A stretch of DNA of 64,000 bases from Diaphorobacter aerolatus (GCF_014489535.1 NZ_CP060783.1:4795501-4859500), one strand, 5' to 3'; shown: positions 37,874 through 47,962, counted from the stretch's first letter. Made by a program: numbers and translations. The notes: a model not told the origin generated them from the letters alone.

Positions 37874-38386
37874 TCAGCCGTTGGCCTGAGCCGCTCGAGG
37901 CGCCGCATCCATTGCGTCGACGGCAGCCGGTGGTGCGGGTGTCTCTGCAACGATAGATGGTGCCTTGAACGCCGCGCGTGCGGCGCGGACCTTGGGGCTT
38001 TTGCTCAAACGCTGAACCTGCGCAGCGGCCGGCTCAACGCTGGTCTCGGGCAGACATGCTGCGGCGAGGTCACTTCCCCGGCCGATGGCGCGGCGCGCGT
38101 TGGCTGGGAATCGGACGAACAGTCCACTGAGCAGCCAGCGCACGAATTGCCCGAAGCGCTGGTTGCGCGCCTCGCGTGCCTGGTGCAGCCGCAGCGATTC
38201 GCGGCAGCACAGGTACAGCGCCAGGTGTTCGCGCTTCATCTCGATATCGGCTTCGAGCTGGGCCGCCACTTCAGCGGCGATCGCCGGATCCTTGCCGGCG
38301 CGCCGGTAGAAGGACACCCAGGCGCGCTCTTCCTCAAGGCCGATGGCGTTGCGCTTCGGACGAGTGCGGGAGGCGTTGAGAGTCAT
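37874..38386 (-). CDS. Hypothetical protein, 170 residues
   Basis: Soluble helical protein: RAWVSFYRRAGKDPAIAAEV, then a basic middle (REARNQRFGQFVRWLLSGLF) that may contact the membrane or nucleic acid, and an Ala/Pro-rich C-terminus. AAGGAGT precedes ATG at 38386 and a G/C hairpin lies upstream. No family recognised. Confidence 0.6.
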   Translation of the reverse strand: MTLNASRTRPKRNAIGLEEERAWVSFYRRAGKDPAIAAEVAAQLEADIEMKREHLALYLCCRESLRLHQAREARNQRFGQFVRWLLSGLFVRFPANARRAIGRGSDLAAACLPETSVEPAAAQVQRLSKSPKVRAARAAFKAPSIVAETPAPPAAVDAMDAAPRAAQANG

Positions 38387-38423
38387 GGTCGTTACTCCTT
38401 GCGAGAGGGAAGCACGCGCCAGG

Positions 38424-38454
38424 CCCCGTTCGGGAGGCGTCAGTCTCCCAGGGG
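38424..38454 (-). promoter_or_regulatory. G/C leader hairpin
   Basis: In the transcript of the 170-residue gene, CCCC-TGGGAG pairs with CTCCC-GAA-CGGGG across an 8-base loop, 38 bases before the start. Same class as the leaders at 18970, 39153, 46130 and 46793. Confidence 0.5.
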
Positions 38455-38512
38455 TTGCGGCGGTGTGCTGCCTTGCTAAGCTGGCATCCCACACGCCTTG
38501 AAAAGCCCACAC

Positions 38513-38743
38513 ATGCTTCGTGCAGGCCACTCACTCCGGTTCACGCCCACCGAAACCGACGAACTCCGAAAACTCGGCGTCGGTGTCGGCGGGGCGCGAA
38601 CGCAAGACGATCTCGACCAGGCGCTGGCCCGATGGGCCGGCACGCTGGCCGAGGAACGTCCGGAACTGCTGGAGAAGATCGCTGCGGCGATGGCGCAGGC
38701 GAAGGGAGCCTCGCTAGCCGTGCGTTTGACGCGGGTGCGCTGA
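38513..38743 (+). CDS. Small hypothetical protein, 76 residues
   Basis: Reads FTPTETDELRKLGVGVGGART then an acidic helical tail. Coding bias looks real. It converges with and overlaps the 74-residue gene on the other strand by 30 bases, which lowers confidence in one of the two ends. No family recognised. Confidence 0.4.
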   Translation: MLRAGHSLRFTPTETDELRKLGVGVGGARTQDDLDQALARWAGTLAEERPELLEKIAAAMAQAKGASLAVRLTRVR

Positions 38744-38938
38744 ACTGCCTCGCTGTGCGTTGGCCTGGGCAATCGTGATCCAGCGGTCGGCGATCCGGTC
38801 CAGATAGACCAGATCGTCGGCCTCGATTTCGCCCGCCGTGCGCAGGCGGGTGATGACCTCCTTGACCAGGAACGGATCGTCCCGGGCCAGTTCGACGACG
38901 GTGGCGGCAATGCGCCGGCGGTACAGATCGACCGACAT
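38714..38938 (-). CDS. Small helical protein, 74 residues
   Basis: MSVDLYRRRIAATVVELARD then DDPFLVKEVITRLRTAGEIEADD. Such short acidic/helical proteins recur on conjugative elements. It starts 2 bases after the stop of the 58-residue gene, so the two form a transcription unit behind the leader at 39118-39182. Confidence 0.5.
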   Translation of the reverse strand: MSVDLYRRRIAATVVELARDDPFLVKEVITRLRTAGEIEADDLVYLDRIADRWITIAQANAQRGSSAHPRQTHG

Positions 38939-38940
38939 GG

Positions 38941-39117
38941 TCAACCTCCCGCAGGGCACGCCGCACACGGGAGCCCCATGCACTTGCCGAGGCAGGGCAG
39001 GGGACGCAACAGCAGCGCAAGCTTGCGCTGCGCTGCGGGCAGGGGACTGGCGAGGCCAGATCCGCCCAACAGCACCGGGACGCGGTGCGATGCTCTGGCT
39101 GCAGGGACAGCAGACAT
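38941..39117 (-). CDS. 58-residue cysteine-rich peptide
   Basis: A short peptide ending CLGKCMGLPCAACPAGG (five cysteines in the last 17 residues: CxxxC, CxxC), which could bind zinc or form disulfides. A strong ribosome-binding site (GAAGGAGAA) precedes ATG and is paired in the leader hairpin. No family recognised. Confidence 0.5.
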   Translation of the reverse strand: MSAVPAARASHRVPVLLGGSGLASPLPAAQRKLALLLRPLPCLGKCMGLPCAACPAGG

Positions 39118-39182
39118 GGGGTTCTCCTTCGGTGAAAAAGGGGAACGCCCAACCCTGGCGGGGACTGGGGTCCCCGTTCGGG
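39118..39182 (-). promoter_or_regulatory. Two-hairpin leader hiding a ribosome-binding site
   Basis: First hairpin 39153-39182 (GGGGAC/GTCCCC core with CCC...GGG base). Second hairpin: GGGcGTTC (forward 39143-39150) pairs with GAACCCC (39118-39124), taking in the GGAGAA site and ending at the ATG. Confidence 0.55.
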
Positions 39183-39611
39183 TGTGCCTCGCTGGCGCGA
39201 AGCGGCTCGGCACCGGCCTCAAGGACCGGCATGGGATGAGGGCCCTGTGCCTTGCGGCAAGGGCCCCTGCTCAATGGCGCGCCGCAGTGAGGCGGCGCGT
39301 CAAGGAGAAAGGTCGGCGCTGACGCCGGCGGACGCTCTCGGCAGCCGAAGCAGCCGCCCCGGCAGATGCCAGGGAACTCGAGGGCAGGTAACGACTGCGA
39401 CGCCAGCAGGGCTGGACTTCGGCGCGGCCGAAACCGCGAGGAAGGCTTTATGGACGCGATGTCCATGGGAAGCCCCTTCAGTATGGCGAGCGCGCGGCCG
39501 CATGTTCACCGGGCGGGGAAACACCCACCGTAATCGACGGCTTGGTACGGCGGTTGCGGGTGGCTAGACCAGGTGAGATGCATGTCGCGGCGGGCCTTGA
39601 GAAGGCCTTCG
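39183..39611. other. Intergenic region, no gene seen
   Basis: About 430 bases, G/C-rich, with short inverted repeats only. It probably holds the promoter for the 58/74-residue unit. No RNA gene recognised. Confidence 0.25.
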
Positions 39612-40814
39612 TTAGTGCCGCAAGATCTCCTGGGCCTTTGCCTTCGCGGCTTTGTGATCAGCTTTGCTGATTTCCGGCAGGTTCAGGCCTTCATCTCCAT
39701 CGACATACAAGGGGCCGCCGAAATCGCTGTCATAGAACTGGCCGTCATTGAGCCCGCCATCGTGGCGGGCCGCAAGCGTCGAGCGCGTCAGGTCGGCGCC
39801 GCGGGCCAGCGCCACATACTGCCAGGTCCAGGCGCGGTGGGCGTCGCCCTGGTCGAGGGCACGCTCGGCGACCCTGCGCAGCCATCCGCTATCGGCCTTG
39901 GAGCCCACACGATCTTCTGCCCACGGATCTCCCTGGTGTGCCATTTCTTGCAGTGCCTGCCAGGAGCCTTCCTCGGCCGCCTGGCGAAGCCAGCGTCCTC
40001 GGGCTTCCGGTGTGGCGGCCGATTTTGCCATCTCCAGGGCATCGACATCACCGTCCAGCCTTTCGGCCAGCGCGATGAACTCGCCGTCTTCAAAAACCGT
40101 ACCGTATTCCAGCGCGGCGGCGCGCACGCCACCTATGGCCGCAGCCTTGAGGTGGCTCTGGTACTGGCGATACCGGGGCTCCAGCCGGAGGTAGTTCTCA
40201 ACCCAGCCCTGTTCGATGCTGTTCAGCTCCCGCCCCTTGAGCGATTCCTCGTAGAGATAGGGATTGGGCTTGGCGCAGCGATGGAGCGCGGCCAGCATGA
40301 AGTGCGCCCGCGGATTCTGTGCTGCGGTCTGTTTCAGGATTTCGAGCAAAAGCGTTGATGACCGGAGATGTTCCGGCACCGCTGCTGGAGCACTTGCCGG
40401 CGCGGGCGGCTCATCCCAGTCGGCCTCTTCGTCTTCCCAGTCGTCGGCCTCATCGTCGGCGGCATCGCTTTCGTCACGCAGCCGAGGCGGAAACAGCACC
40501 TGTTCCAGCGCACTCCACCGCAGAGCGCCAAGCCGATGCTCGGAGGTGAAAGTGGCCAGGACCTGGGCAAAGGTGTCCGCGGAGGGTTGGGGATAGCCCA
40601 TCTGGCGTGCCCGGCCAGACACCCGGGGCGCTATTCCGTCGGGCGTTACGCCGGCACCAGCATCCACCAGGAGCGCGTCGGCATGGAATGAGGCCCAACT
40701 CTGGTAGCCGAGTGCCGCGGCGAGCAACTCGTAGACATGGCTGCGGCGGACGTCGCAGCCGGCCTGGGCCTGGAGGGATTGGTGCGCGGTATGCACCAGC
40801 TGTTTCAAAGACAT
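39612..40814 (-). CDS. Hypothetical protein with Sel1-like C-terminal helices
   Basis: A 400-residue soluble protein. Near the N-terminus HVYELLAAALGYQSWASFHA is a motif shared by several plasmid-borne proteins. A low-complexity acidic stretch (DEADDWEDEEADWDEPP, about residues 120-137) follows. The C-terminal half repeats short helical units (GRWLRQAAEEGSWQALQEM, SGWLRRVAERALDQGDAHRA) like Sel1/TPR repeats, suggesting a protein-binding scaffold. Function unknown. Confidence 0.65.
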   Translation of the reverse strand: MSLKQLVHTAHQSLQAQAGCDVRRSHVYELLAAALGYQSWASFHADALLVDAGAGVTPDGIAPRVSGRARQMGYPQPSADTFAQVLATFTSEHRLGALRWSALEQVLFPPRLRDESDAADDEADDWEDEEADWDEPPAPASAPAAVPEHLRSSTLLLEILKQTAAQNPRAHFMLAALHRCAKPNPYLYEESLKGRELNSIEQGWVENYLRLEPRYRQYQSHLKAAAIGGVRAAALEYGTVFEDGEFIALAERLDGDVDALEMAKSAATPEARGRWLRQAAEEGSWQALQEMAHQGDPWAEDRVGSKADSGWLRRVAERALDQGDAHRAWTWQYVALARGADLTRSTLAARHDGGLNDGQFYDSDFGGPLYVDGDEGLNLPEISKADHKAAKAKAQEILRH

Positions 40815-41044
40815 GCATCTTCCTTCGGTGTCACCTCGCCGGATCGGGTCAGACGCACGCGTTTAAGTCCCCGACGACGAGGCCTTGAAGGGAGATTGGC
40901 AGTATCTGGAGAAGATGCCTGTTTTTACTCGCGTGCAAGTAGGGCGGGCGCCTTGGGCGGAATTGTATGAGGGCACGGAGCTTCCCGCGCATTACTCGGG
41001 AATGAATGCCGTGGTTTGTGGAGTTGTCCGATTTCGTTGCGCAA

Positions 41045-41080
41045 GAAAAAAACGCCCCGCCACCTTTCGGTGACAGGGCG
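41045..41080 (-). terminator. Intrinsic terminator after the methyltransferase-helicase gene
   Basis: In the transcript CGCCC-TGTCACC, a GAAA tetraloop, GGTGG-CGGGGCG and then a run of eight T. It begins 5 bases after the stop codon at 41086. The clearest intrinsic terminator in the window. Confidence 0.85.
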
Positions 41081-41085
41081 TGAAC

Positions 41086-44000
41086 TCAGGCAGCTTGGCG
41101 CATTGCTTCTCCATCCAGGCTGGCATTGCCAGCCTCGTCCTTGTCGAGGTCGAGCTGCTTGAGCAGCTCGCGCTGGCGCACCAAGAGGGTGGTCAACCGC
41201 ACCTCGTGCTCGAACGGCCGGGCCAGCTCCAGCTGGAGGTCTTCCAGCCGTTTGCGCCGCAGGGCGAGCTGTTCGCCCGTCCTGGACTGCTGCTCGCCGA
41301 CCGAAGCCAGCGCCGCCAGCAGCGCGGACACCAGGCCGGGCCCGGTCTGATAGGGCTCGGCGTCGTAGCGGCAGCGCCCCGCGAGGAAGAACGCCGGGAC
41401 GGCCTCGGTGCCGATGGCCTGCAGGCCCAGTTCGAAGCCGCCGAAGCGGCCCAGGATCTGGCCCGATAGCAGGGCTCTGCCCTGGATGGCGGCGCGGGCG
41501 GTTTTGACGAGCTCGCGCAAGGCGTCGCCCACGGCATCCGGTCCGGCGATCCGCCGGTCTCCCAGCTCCACGGCGATCTGCGCCATGGTCTGGGGCTCCG
41601 CCTTGGCCACATCCTCGGCCTGCAGCACCAGCTTCTGCTCCAGCGACTCGATCAGCATGGGCAGCCGTCCCACCTCGCTCTCGTTGGCCCAGCGCTGGTT
41701 GCGCCAGACCGAGAACAGGGTGGAGAGCTTAGCCACCTCCGCGTCCACGCCAGCCTTCTCGATCACCATCGGATTGCCCGAAGCAAGCGCCTTGACCTCC
41801 GCGTAGCTCAGCGTGGCCAGCTCCACGTCCTCGATGGCCCGCAGGCCCTTGTCACCGCGCATGACTTGCGCGATGAAGCGCGCCTTGGTCTCCAGCGTCT
41901 GCCACATGTAGGCGTCGAAGCTCTGCTCGGTCACATAGCGGAAGATCTCGACCTCCTCGCATTCGTTGCCCTGGCGCAGGATGCGGCCCTCGCGCTGCTC
42001 GACGTCACAGGGCCGCCACGGCGCATCGAGGTGGTGCAGCGCCACCAGGCGCGTCTGCACGTTGGTGCCCACGCCCATCTTGCCGGTCGAGCCCAGCAGC
42101 ACGCGCACGCGGCCTTCGCGGACCGCCTTGAACAGCGTGGCCTTCTGCGCGTCAGTCTCCGCATCGTGGATGAATGCGATCTCCTTCTCAGGAATTCCGG
42201 CCTCCAGGAGCCGCTGGCACAGGTCCTCATAGACACTGAAGACCTTGCCGCCCTTGGGGCTGGACAGGTCGCAGAACACCAGCTGCGCGCCACGGAAATC
42301 CGCCGTACGCTGCCAGATCGCCAGCACCTCACGGGTGCAGGCGCCAACCTTGCCCTCCGGATCGAACCGCGCCGCGGGCGCGACCAGCCGAAAATCCAGC
42401 GCCGCCGCCCGCCCGTCGTTCGTGACCGCGAGCATGTTGTCCTCGGTCGGATCGACCTCCCCGTTGCGGATCCTCTCGGCGCGCTGAACCAGCGTCTGCA
42501 CATAGGCCTTGAGCGCCGTGCTAGCAGGAGAGGCCACCGTGCGTGCCTTGCCGCCGCGCAGCCTCGGCACCTGCAGGTTCAGCATCTCGGTGGTGCGGAT
42601 GTCCGCGACCTCGCCGAAGATGGCCATCAGCTCCGGCACGTTGATGAAGCGCGCGAAGCGCGTGTGCATCCGGTAGCCGCTGCCGTCCGGCGCGATCTCC
42701 AGCGCCGTCACCGACTCCCCGAAAGTCGCTGCCCAGGCGTCGAACTGCTGCAGGCCCAGCTCCTCTAGCCGCCGGGGCTGCAGGTAGCGCTGCATGGTGT
42801 GGATCTCCGCCATGGTGTTAGCCACCGGCGTCGCCGTCGCGAAGACCACGCCGCGCTGCGCGTTGCCGTGCAGCTTCATCGTGTAGCGCGTCTTCAGGTA
42901 GAGGTCGAACGCACGTTCCGAGTTCGAGAGCGGCAGACCCGTGACCCGCGTCATCTTCGTGAACCTGTAGAGGTTCTTGAACAGATGGGCCTCATCGACG
43001 AAGAGGCCATCAATGCCCAACTGCTCCCAGGTCAGCAGATTGTCTTTCTTCCGGTCGGCGGCCAGCCGCTCCAGCCGAGCCTTCCAGCCTTTCTTCTGCG
43101 CCTCGAGCTGCTTGATGATCCGGTTGCTCCGGTCTCCGCTCTTCTCGGCACGCACCGCCATCTCTATTTCATGGATGACCTCCGCGATGTAGTCCTCGGT
43201 GAATTGCGGCGACATCCGGATGCGCTCGAAGCTCGAGTGCGTGATGACCACCGCGTCCCAGTCGCCCGTGGCGATGCGCGACACCAGCTCGCGCCGGCGG
43301 TCGCCCTCCAGATCCTCCTTTCCGGCCATGAGCACCGAGGCCTGCGGGTACAGGCGCACGAACTCGGCCGTGTACTGGGCCAGCATGTGGTTGGGCACCA
43401 CATGGCAGGGCTTGGACAGGAAGCCCAGGCGGCGCATCTCCATACTGGCGATCACGCACACCGCGGTCTTGCCGGCGCCGACCACATGGAACAGGCCCAC
43501 GTTGCCCGTCTGCACGGCGCGCCAGACGGAATCCCGCTGGTGCGGATGCAACTCGAAGCATTGCGAGAACCCCGGCAGCTTCAGGTGCGAGCCATCGAAG
43601 TGCCGCGGCCGCGTGGCATTGAACAGGTCGTTGTAGACCCGGCACAGCCGCTCGCGGCGTTCGCTGTCCTCGAAAGCCCAGGCCGCGAAGCGGTCCTTGA
43701 GCGCGCCGAACTTCTCCCGTGCCGCCAGCGTTTCCGCCGGATCGACGTGGTAGCGGTCCGTGGCCGGATCGCGGTCGCGCACCGTCGGCACCTGCACGTT
43801 CAGTGCGGCCTGCACCAGCTCGATGGCGTTCATCCGCGCCGTGCCCCATTCCTGGGCCACCTTGACGTTGTGCCGCGCGCTCCATTCGGGTAGGTCACCG
43901 ACCAGGCGCCAGCCTCGGCCGAGTACGACACCTTGCAGTCCTTGAGTTCCAGCACATCATGGATGAAGGCCTCGACGTCGCCCGCCGGGATCCAGACCGC

Positions 44001-46093
44001 ACCCAGGCGCGGCTCGATGGAAGCGGGCGGCAGGTCCTCGGGCTGCACGCGCTCCAGCGCTTCCACGTTGCGGCGCAGGGCCGGGCCCGAGAGCGCCGCC
44101 TGCTTGAGCCTGGCCTTGACGTTGCCCGACAGGTAGTCGTCCGCGGTCTTCCAGGCATCGTCAGCGGGATCCAGGAAGATCTGCCCGGCCTCGGAGAGCG
44201 CGGCCAGCACTTCCTCCTGGGGCGCCGACAGCAGCCGGGCCATGTAGCCGGGATCGACCCGGCCCCGCCACTGCACAGACGCGGCCAGCGCCTCGGTGGG
44301 CTCGGCGACCGCCGTCGGGGCCGACACCCGGCGCAGCGTGCGCTGGGTGAACAGCGCCGCCTTGCGCGCAGTGTCCGACTCCTCGGCGTAGTGCTCCAGC
44401 GACAGCAGCAGCGGGTAGTCCGGGTCGCGCCGGAAGGCCAGCGCGTTCGCCCGGGTGCTCAGGCAGCCGTGGCGCGACACGTAGCGGTCGTAGGTGCCAC
44501 CCAGCATCGCCCGCAACTGCGCCAGCCCTTCGTCACCATCCTGCGCCAGCTGCGCGTCGAGTAGCGCCCGGGCATGGTCCCGGATCGCGCACATGCCGGC
44601 GATGCGGGCGCGCTGAGTGGCATTCAGGCTGTCATGCAGGTCGACCAGCTCGGCGCCTTCGACCCGGTGCACGCGCCCATGGTGGACGCGGAAGCTCCCG
44701 GGCCGCGCACCGGGCTCGGCCGGTACGGCGGCGCGCACGGACGCCAGCACCACCGGCTTGGCCGGGGTGTACACGCCGCTGGGCAGCAGCGCGATGCGCT
44801 CGGCCAGCGCCGGCTCGAGGTCGCCCTCGAACATCACGGTCGGAACTTCCTCGTAGCCGTTGCTCTCCTGCGTGACCTGGCCGATGCAGAACGCGGGGTT
44901 GCTGGCGTACCAGGCATTGATCTGCAGGTACTTGTGCGGGCAGCGCGGGTGGCGCAGCCCGTCCGGGACCAGCACGCGTTCCATCCAGGCGCCGCTCACG
45001 GCTTCGCCGGGGTGGCGCTTGCGCAGGAACAGCATGTCCGTCTGCACGTCGGTCGAGGCAAGGCCGGCGAACGCGCCCCGGGGCAGCCGGATCGCGCCCA
45101 GTAGCTCGGCCTGTGACGCCACGTACTCGCGCACGGCGTCGTCGCGGGCCTCCATCGTGCCGGTGCTGGTGATGAAGCACACCAGTCCGCCGGGGCGCAC
45201 CAGATCCAGCGCGCGGCCGAAGAAGTAGTTGTGGATCCGGAACCGCGCATAGGGCTTGGGGCCCGCATCGGCGGCCGGGTAGTTGCCGAACGGCACATTG
45301 CCGATCACCAGGTCGAACCAGTTCTCGGGCAGGGCCACCTTCTCGAACGGAGCGATGTGCACGTCGGCGCCATGCGGCGCATACAGCGCCTGCAGCAACC
45401 GGCCGGAGAGCCGGTCGATCTCGATGGCGGTGACCGCGCTGCGCTCGGCGAGCGCGCGGGCATGGCGCCCAGGAAATGCCCGACGCCCGCCGCAGGTTCG
45501 AGCACGCGGCCACCGGCGAAGCCGAAGCGTTCGACCGCTCGCCACATGGCCTCGATTACATGGACCTCGGTGTAGTGGCTGTTGTTGACCGAGGCCCGGG
45601 CCGACTCGTAGTCGTCGTCGGGCAGCAGGGCCTGCAGCTCGCCGGCGCGGGCGCGCCAGGACGGATCCGTGCCTTCGAGGTTGAAGGCGGCGGGCAGACC
45701 GCCCCAGCCAGTGAACCGAACCAACTGGTGGCGCTGGTCGGCGGTTGCAGGCTGCTGGCCGGCTTCGAGGCTCTGCAGCGCCTGGATCGCGGCCACGTTG
45801 GCCTCGAACTTCGTGACGGTGCCATTCAGTCCGAGCAGTTGCTCGCGGCCGAGAGCCGGCCACGGGCTGTGCGGTGTGTCAGGCTTCTTGCCGTCAATGA
45901 TGCGCCAGCTCGCACGCGGTGTCGCTGCGGGTGGCGGCTCCAGTTCGGCAATCGCACAGGAGGAGGAGACTTGGACCGCCTCGACAGAAGGCGGTGCGCT
46001 GAACAGATCTATCTCGGGAGACGGATCAGGAAGATCAGGGCTGTCCGGATCGAATCCGGGCAGCCACAGCGAAGGCGTGGAATGGCGAGCCAT
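41086..46093 (-). CDS. DarB-like methyltransferase-helicase (two frameshifts)
   Basis: About 1,669 residues after restoring one base at 45458-45460 and one at 43873-43879. The N-terminal third is a class I methyltransferase: VLEPAAGVGHFLG (SAM motif) and VIGNVPFGNYP (N6-adenine motif, N-V-P-F). The C-terminal half is an SF2/SNF2 helicase: VVGAGKTAVC, DGLFVDEAHLFKN, VFATATPVANT, and REGRILRQGN. Large fusions of this plan ride on phages (DarB, antirestriction) and conjugative elements. Likely protects the element from host restriction. A two-hairpin leader precedes ATG at 46093 and a terminator follows. Confidence 0.85.
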
Positions 46094-46158
46094 CGGTGGT
46101 TCTCCGAAAGGAAGCGGGGAACGCACCGACCCATCGGGGAGGCGAGCTCCCGGATGGG
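46093..46158 (-). promoter_or_regulatory. Two-hairpin leader pairing with ribosome-binding site and start
   Basis: First hairpin 46130-46158: CCCAT/ATGGG enclosing CGGG/CCCG. Second hairpin: TCGGTG (forward 46124-46129) with CACCGA, whose last A is the first base of the ATG, continued by GTTC/GAAC next to the GGAG site. Confidence 0.6.
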
Positions 46159-46451
46159 ATGGACGAATGGGCACGGCCCTGGGCCCTGCGCGTGGGCGAC
46201 AGGACCAGGGCGTGTGGTGAATGGGCAGCGCAGGGCTGCCGTGGCGGTGGGGCGGGCGGGTATCGACCGCGACGCCCGAGCGGACTCGGGAACGCCCGAA
46301 AGGGCGTGCGTTGGCCAAGGCCTAGTGCGAGGATCAGTGTGCGGCGGGCGCCGCTGAACACGGTGCCTGCCGGAGAAATGCCAGCGTCAATGCTGGCCAG
46401 GAGGGCCGATTGGCGGTGGCAAGCCGCCTGGAGCCAATCGGCCCGTGCCGT
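46159..46451. other. Intergenic region, no gene seen
   Basis: About 290 bases between the methyltransferase-helicase and the 101-residue gene. G/C-rich with GGGCCCTGGGCCC-type self-complementary text near 46174-46188. No gene or clear terminator. Confidence 0.25.
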
Positions 46452-46757
46452 TCAATACTCGCCGGGCAACAGCAACGTGGTCACGCTCCGATCCCACTCG
46501 GTGATGATCCAGAGCTTCAGATCGGGCGCCACCTGGTAGGACGAGAACAGCCGGTCGTTACCGGAGTGCAGTGCGGCGTCGTTCAGGCGCCGGTCGCCGG
46601 CGTCAAGGTCGCCCCAGTCGCCGCAGAGGTGGCGGTACAGGTACGGCGCGGGGTCGAGCCGCCCTTCGTCGATCAGCGTGTCGACGCCGGTGGTCATGAC
46701 GATCTGTCCGGAGGCGAATCGGGCTTGCGATGGAAGCACGAGAACTGCGAGTGCCAT
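46452..46757 (-). CDS. Conserved plasmid/ICE protein, 101 residues
   Basis: A small soluble protein recognisable from many plasmids and ICEs by VDTLIDEGRLDPAPYLYRHL, GDWGDLD and the C-terminal LKLWIITEWDRSVTTLLLP. Function unknown. Start set by GAAGGAAA before ATG at 46757 and by the leader structure. Confidence 0.7.
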   Translation of the reverse strand: MALAVLVLPSQARFASGQIVMTTGVDTLIDEGRLDPAPYLYRHLCGDWGDLDAGDRRLNDAALHSGNDRLFSSYQVAPDLKLWIITEWDRSVTTLLLPGEY

Positions 46758-46823
46758 GGTGATTTCCTTCGAGAAGAAAGAAGGGGCCACGGCACCCGAT
46801 GGGGCGCATGGCCCCAACGGGTG
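46751..46823 (-). promoter_or_regulatory. Two-hairpin leader enclosing the start codon
   Basis: GTGCCGTGG (forward 46787-46795) pairs over nine bases (one G-U) with CCATGGCAC (46751-46759), which contains the ATG. The upstream G/C hairpin at 46793-46823 (CACCCG/CGGGTG base) shares three bases with it, so the two folds compete at their edge. Confidence 0.6.
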
Positions 46824-47238
46824 GAAGGGATGAATGAAGACGGCCGGGCGCCGTCAGGAAAAGGCTCGGCGAACGGCCTTGAGATCGTCCAGGAGCTGGC
46901 CCGTGCAGTGGCAAGGGCCGGCTCCAGAACGACTGGGCCGCTACGCGGCCACGGGCTGCTTCAACCCCAGGCTTCGATGGCCGCATTCCCGTCGATAGGG
47001 CTTTGCGACAGCAGCGCCGTGATGGGTTTCCTCACAGGTCAATGAGGTGGACGCACGCCCTTTGGGGCGCTGGTGCCCCTCGGGGTTGTGAAAATCCCGT
47101 CCATGGAGGACGGGCTGGTGATGGCGTCACCGGTCTTGGTGGCGCTGTTGGCTTGCGTCGGCGCCTATGGCGCCGGCAGGTCACGTCTATGAGGAACCGG
47201 GAGCAGGCTCTCTATGGGCAGCGATGGAGCTCCGGCTT
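46824..47238. other. Intergenic region, no gene seen
   Basis: About 415 bases. Text is G/C-rich without a convincing reading frame, terminator or RNA gene. It likely holds the promoter for the 101-residue gene. Confidence 0.25.
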
Positions 47239-47910
47239 TCACTGAAAAACGCGCGGCTCCACGGTTTCTCCGCACATGAAGGCCAGATAAGCTCCCGCTT
47301 TGCCGATGTCGGAAAAGCAGGCTTGGACTTCGCCGTCGCGCAGTACCTGCCAGGGCAGGTCGAGCTTCTCGGTGTCGCGGCGGATCGAGAGGTCGGGCGT
47401 GCAGTAGGCCGGATGCCGGTAGAGATCCACGCCGGACTCCCAGTCGATGAGCCGCAGCAGGCAGCCGGTCAGGATGGCCGTGCCGCCGTCGGCGCCGGGC
47501 TCGATCAGCAGCGGGACCTTGAGGGTGCCAGTGGAGCGCCCGATCCTGCCGACGACGTCGTGCTCGTCCAGCCAGCTTCGGCCGGTTGCGGTGTCGCCCT
47601 GGATCAGGCGCACTCGGGAGCCGTCGCGCCGGCATTTCTCCAGGACGCGGGCGGCCTTGGGGTCGGTACCCGGCTCGAAGTAGGTCTGCTGGTTCAGTGC
47701 CGAACTGCCCCAGGCGCGGATGGCCGCCCGGTACTTTTCATAGCCGGCTATCGCGCCATACTCGCCCGGTTTAAAGGCTAGCGCAGGCTGCTCCAGCCTG
47801 GCTGCGATCAGGCCGGCATGGTCGCGCGCGTTGTCGAAGCCTAGGCAGGTGTACCCGTCACCACAGGGGATGACGTAGAGCCTCTGCTCGGGATTCAGAG
47901 TCACGTTCAT
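47239..47910 (-). CDS. Hypothetical element protein, 223 residues
   Basis: Soluble protein with VIPCGDGYTCLGFDNARDHAG at the N-terminus, RVRLIQGDTATGRSWLDEHDV in the middle and a C-terminal CFSDIGKAGAYLAFMCGETVE. The N-terminal phrase recurs on conjugative elements, but no function is known to me. Leader hairpins precede the ATG. Confidence 0.62.
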   Translation of the reverse strand: MNVTLNPEQRLYVIPCGDGYTCLGFDNARDHAGLIAARLEQPALAFKPGEYGAIAGYEKYRAAIRAWGSSALNQQTYFEPGTDPKAARVLEKCRRDGSRVRLIQGDTATGRSWLDEHDVVGRIGRSTGTLKVPLLIEPGADGGTAILTGCLLRLIDWESGVDLYRHPAYCTPDLSIRRDTEKLDLPWQVLRDGEVQACFSDIGKAGAYLAFMCGETVEPRVFQ

Positions 47911-47962
47911 GGTGGGTTCTCCGGTGATTGGGGGAGCCCACCCCCGTGGGGCGAACCCCGCA
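47911..47962 (-). promoter_or_regulatory. Two-hairpin leader hiding a ribosome-binding site
   Basis: GGTGGG-c-TCC (forward 47933-47942) pairs with GGA-gaa-CCCACC (47911-47922), covering the GGAG site up to the ATG. Upstream GCGGGG-ttc-GCCCC forms a tight hairpin (47948-47961). Confidence 0.58.

Noticed and set aside
42799..43893. A 364-codon plus-strand open frame inside the methyltransferase-helicase gene
   Set aside because: Shadow of the helicase frame; no start context and an arginine/histidine-rich composition.
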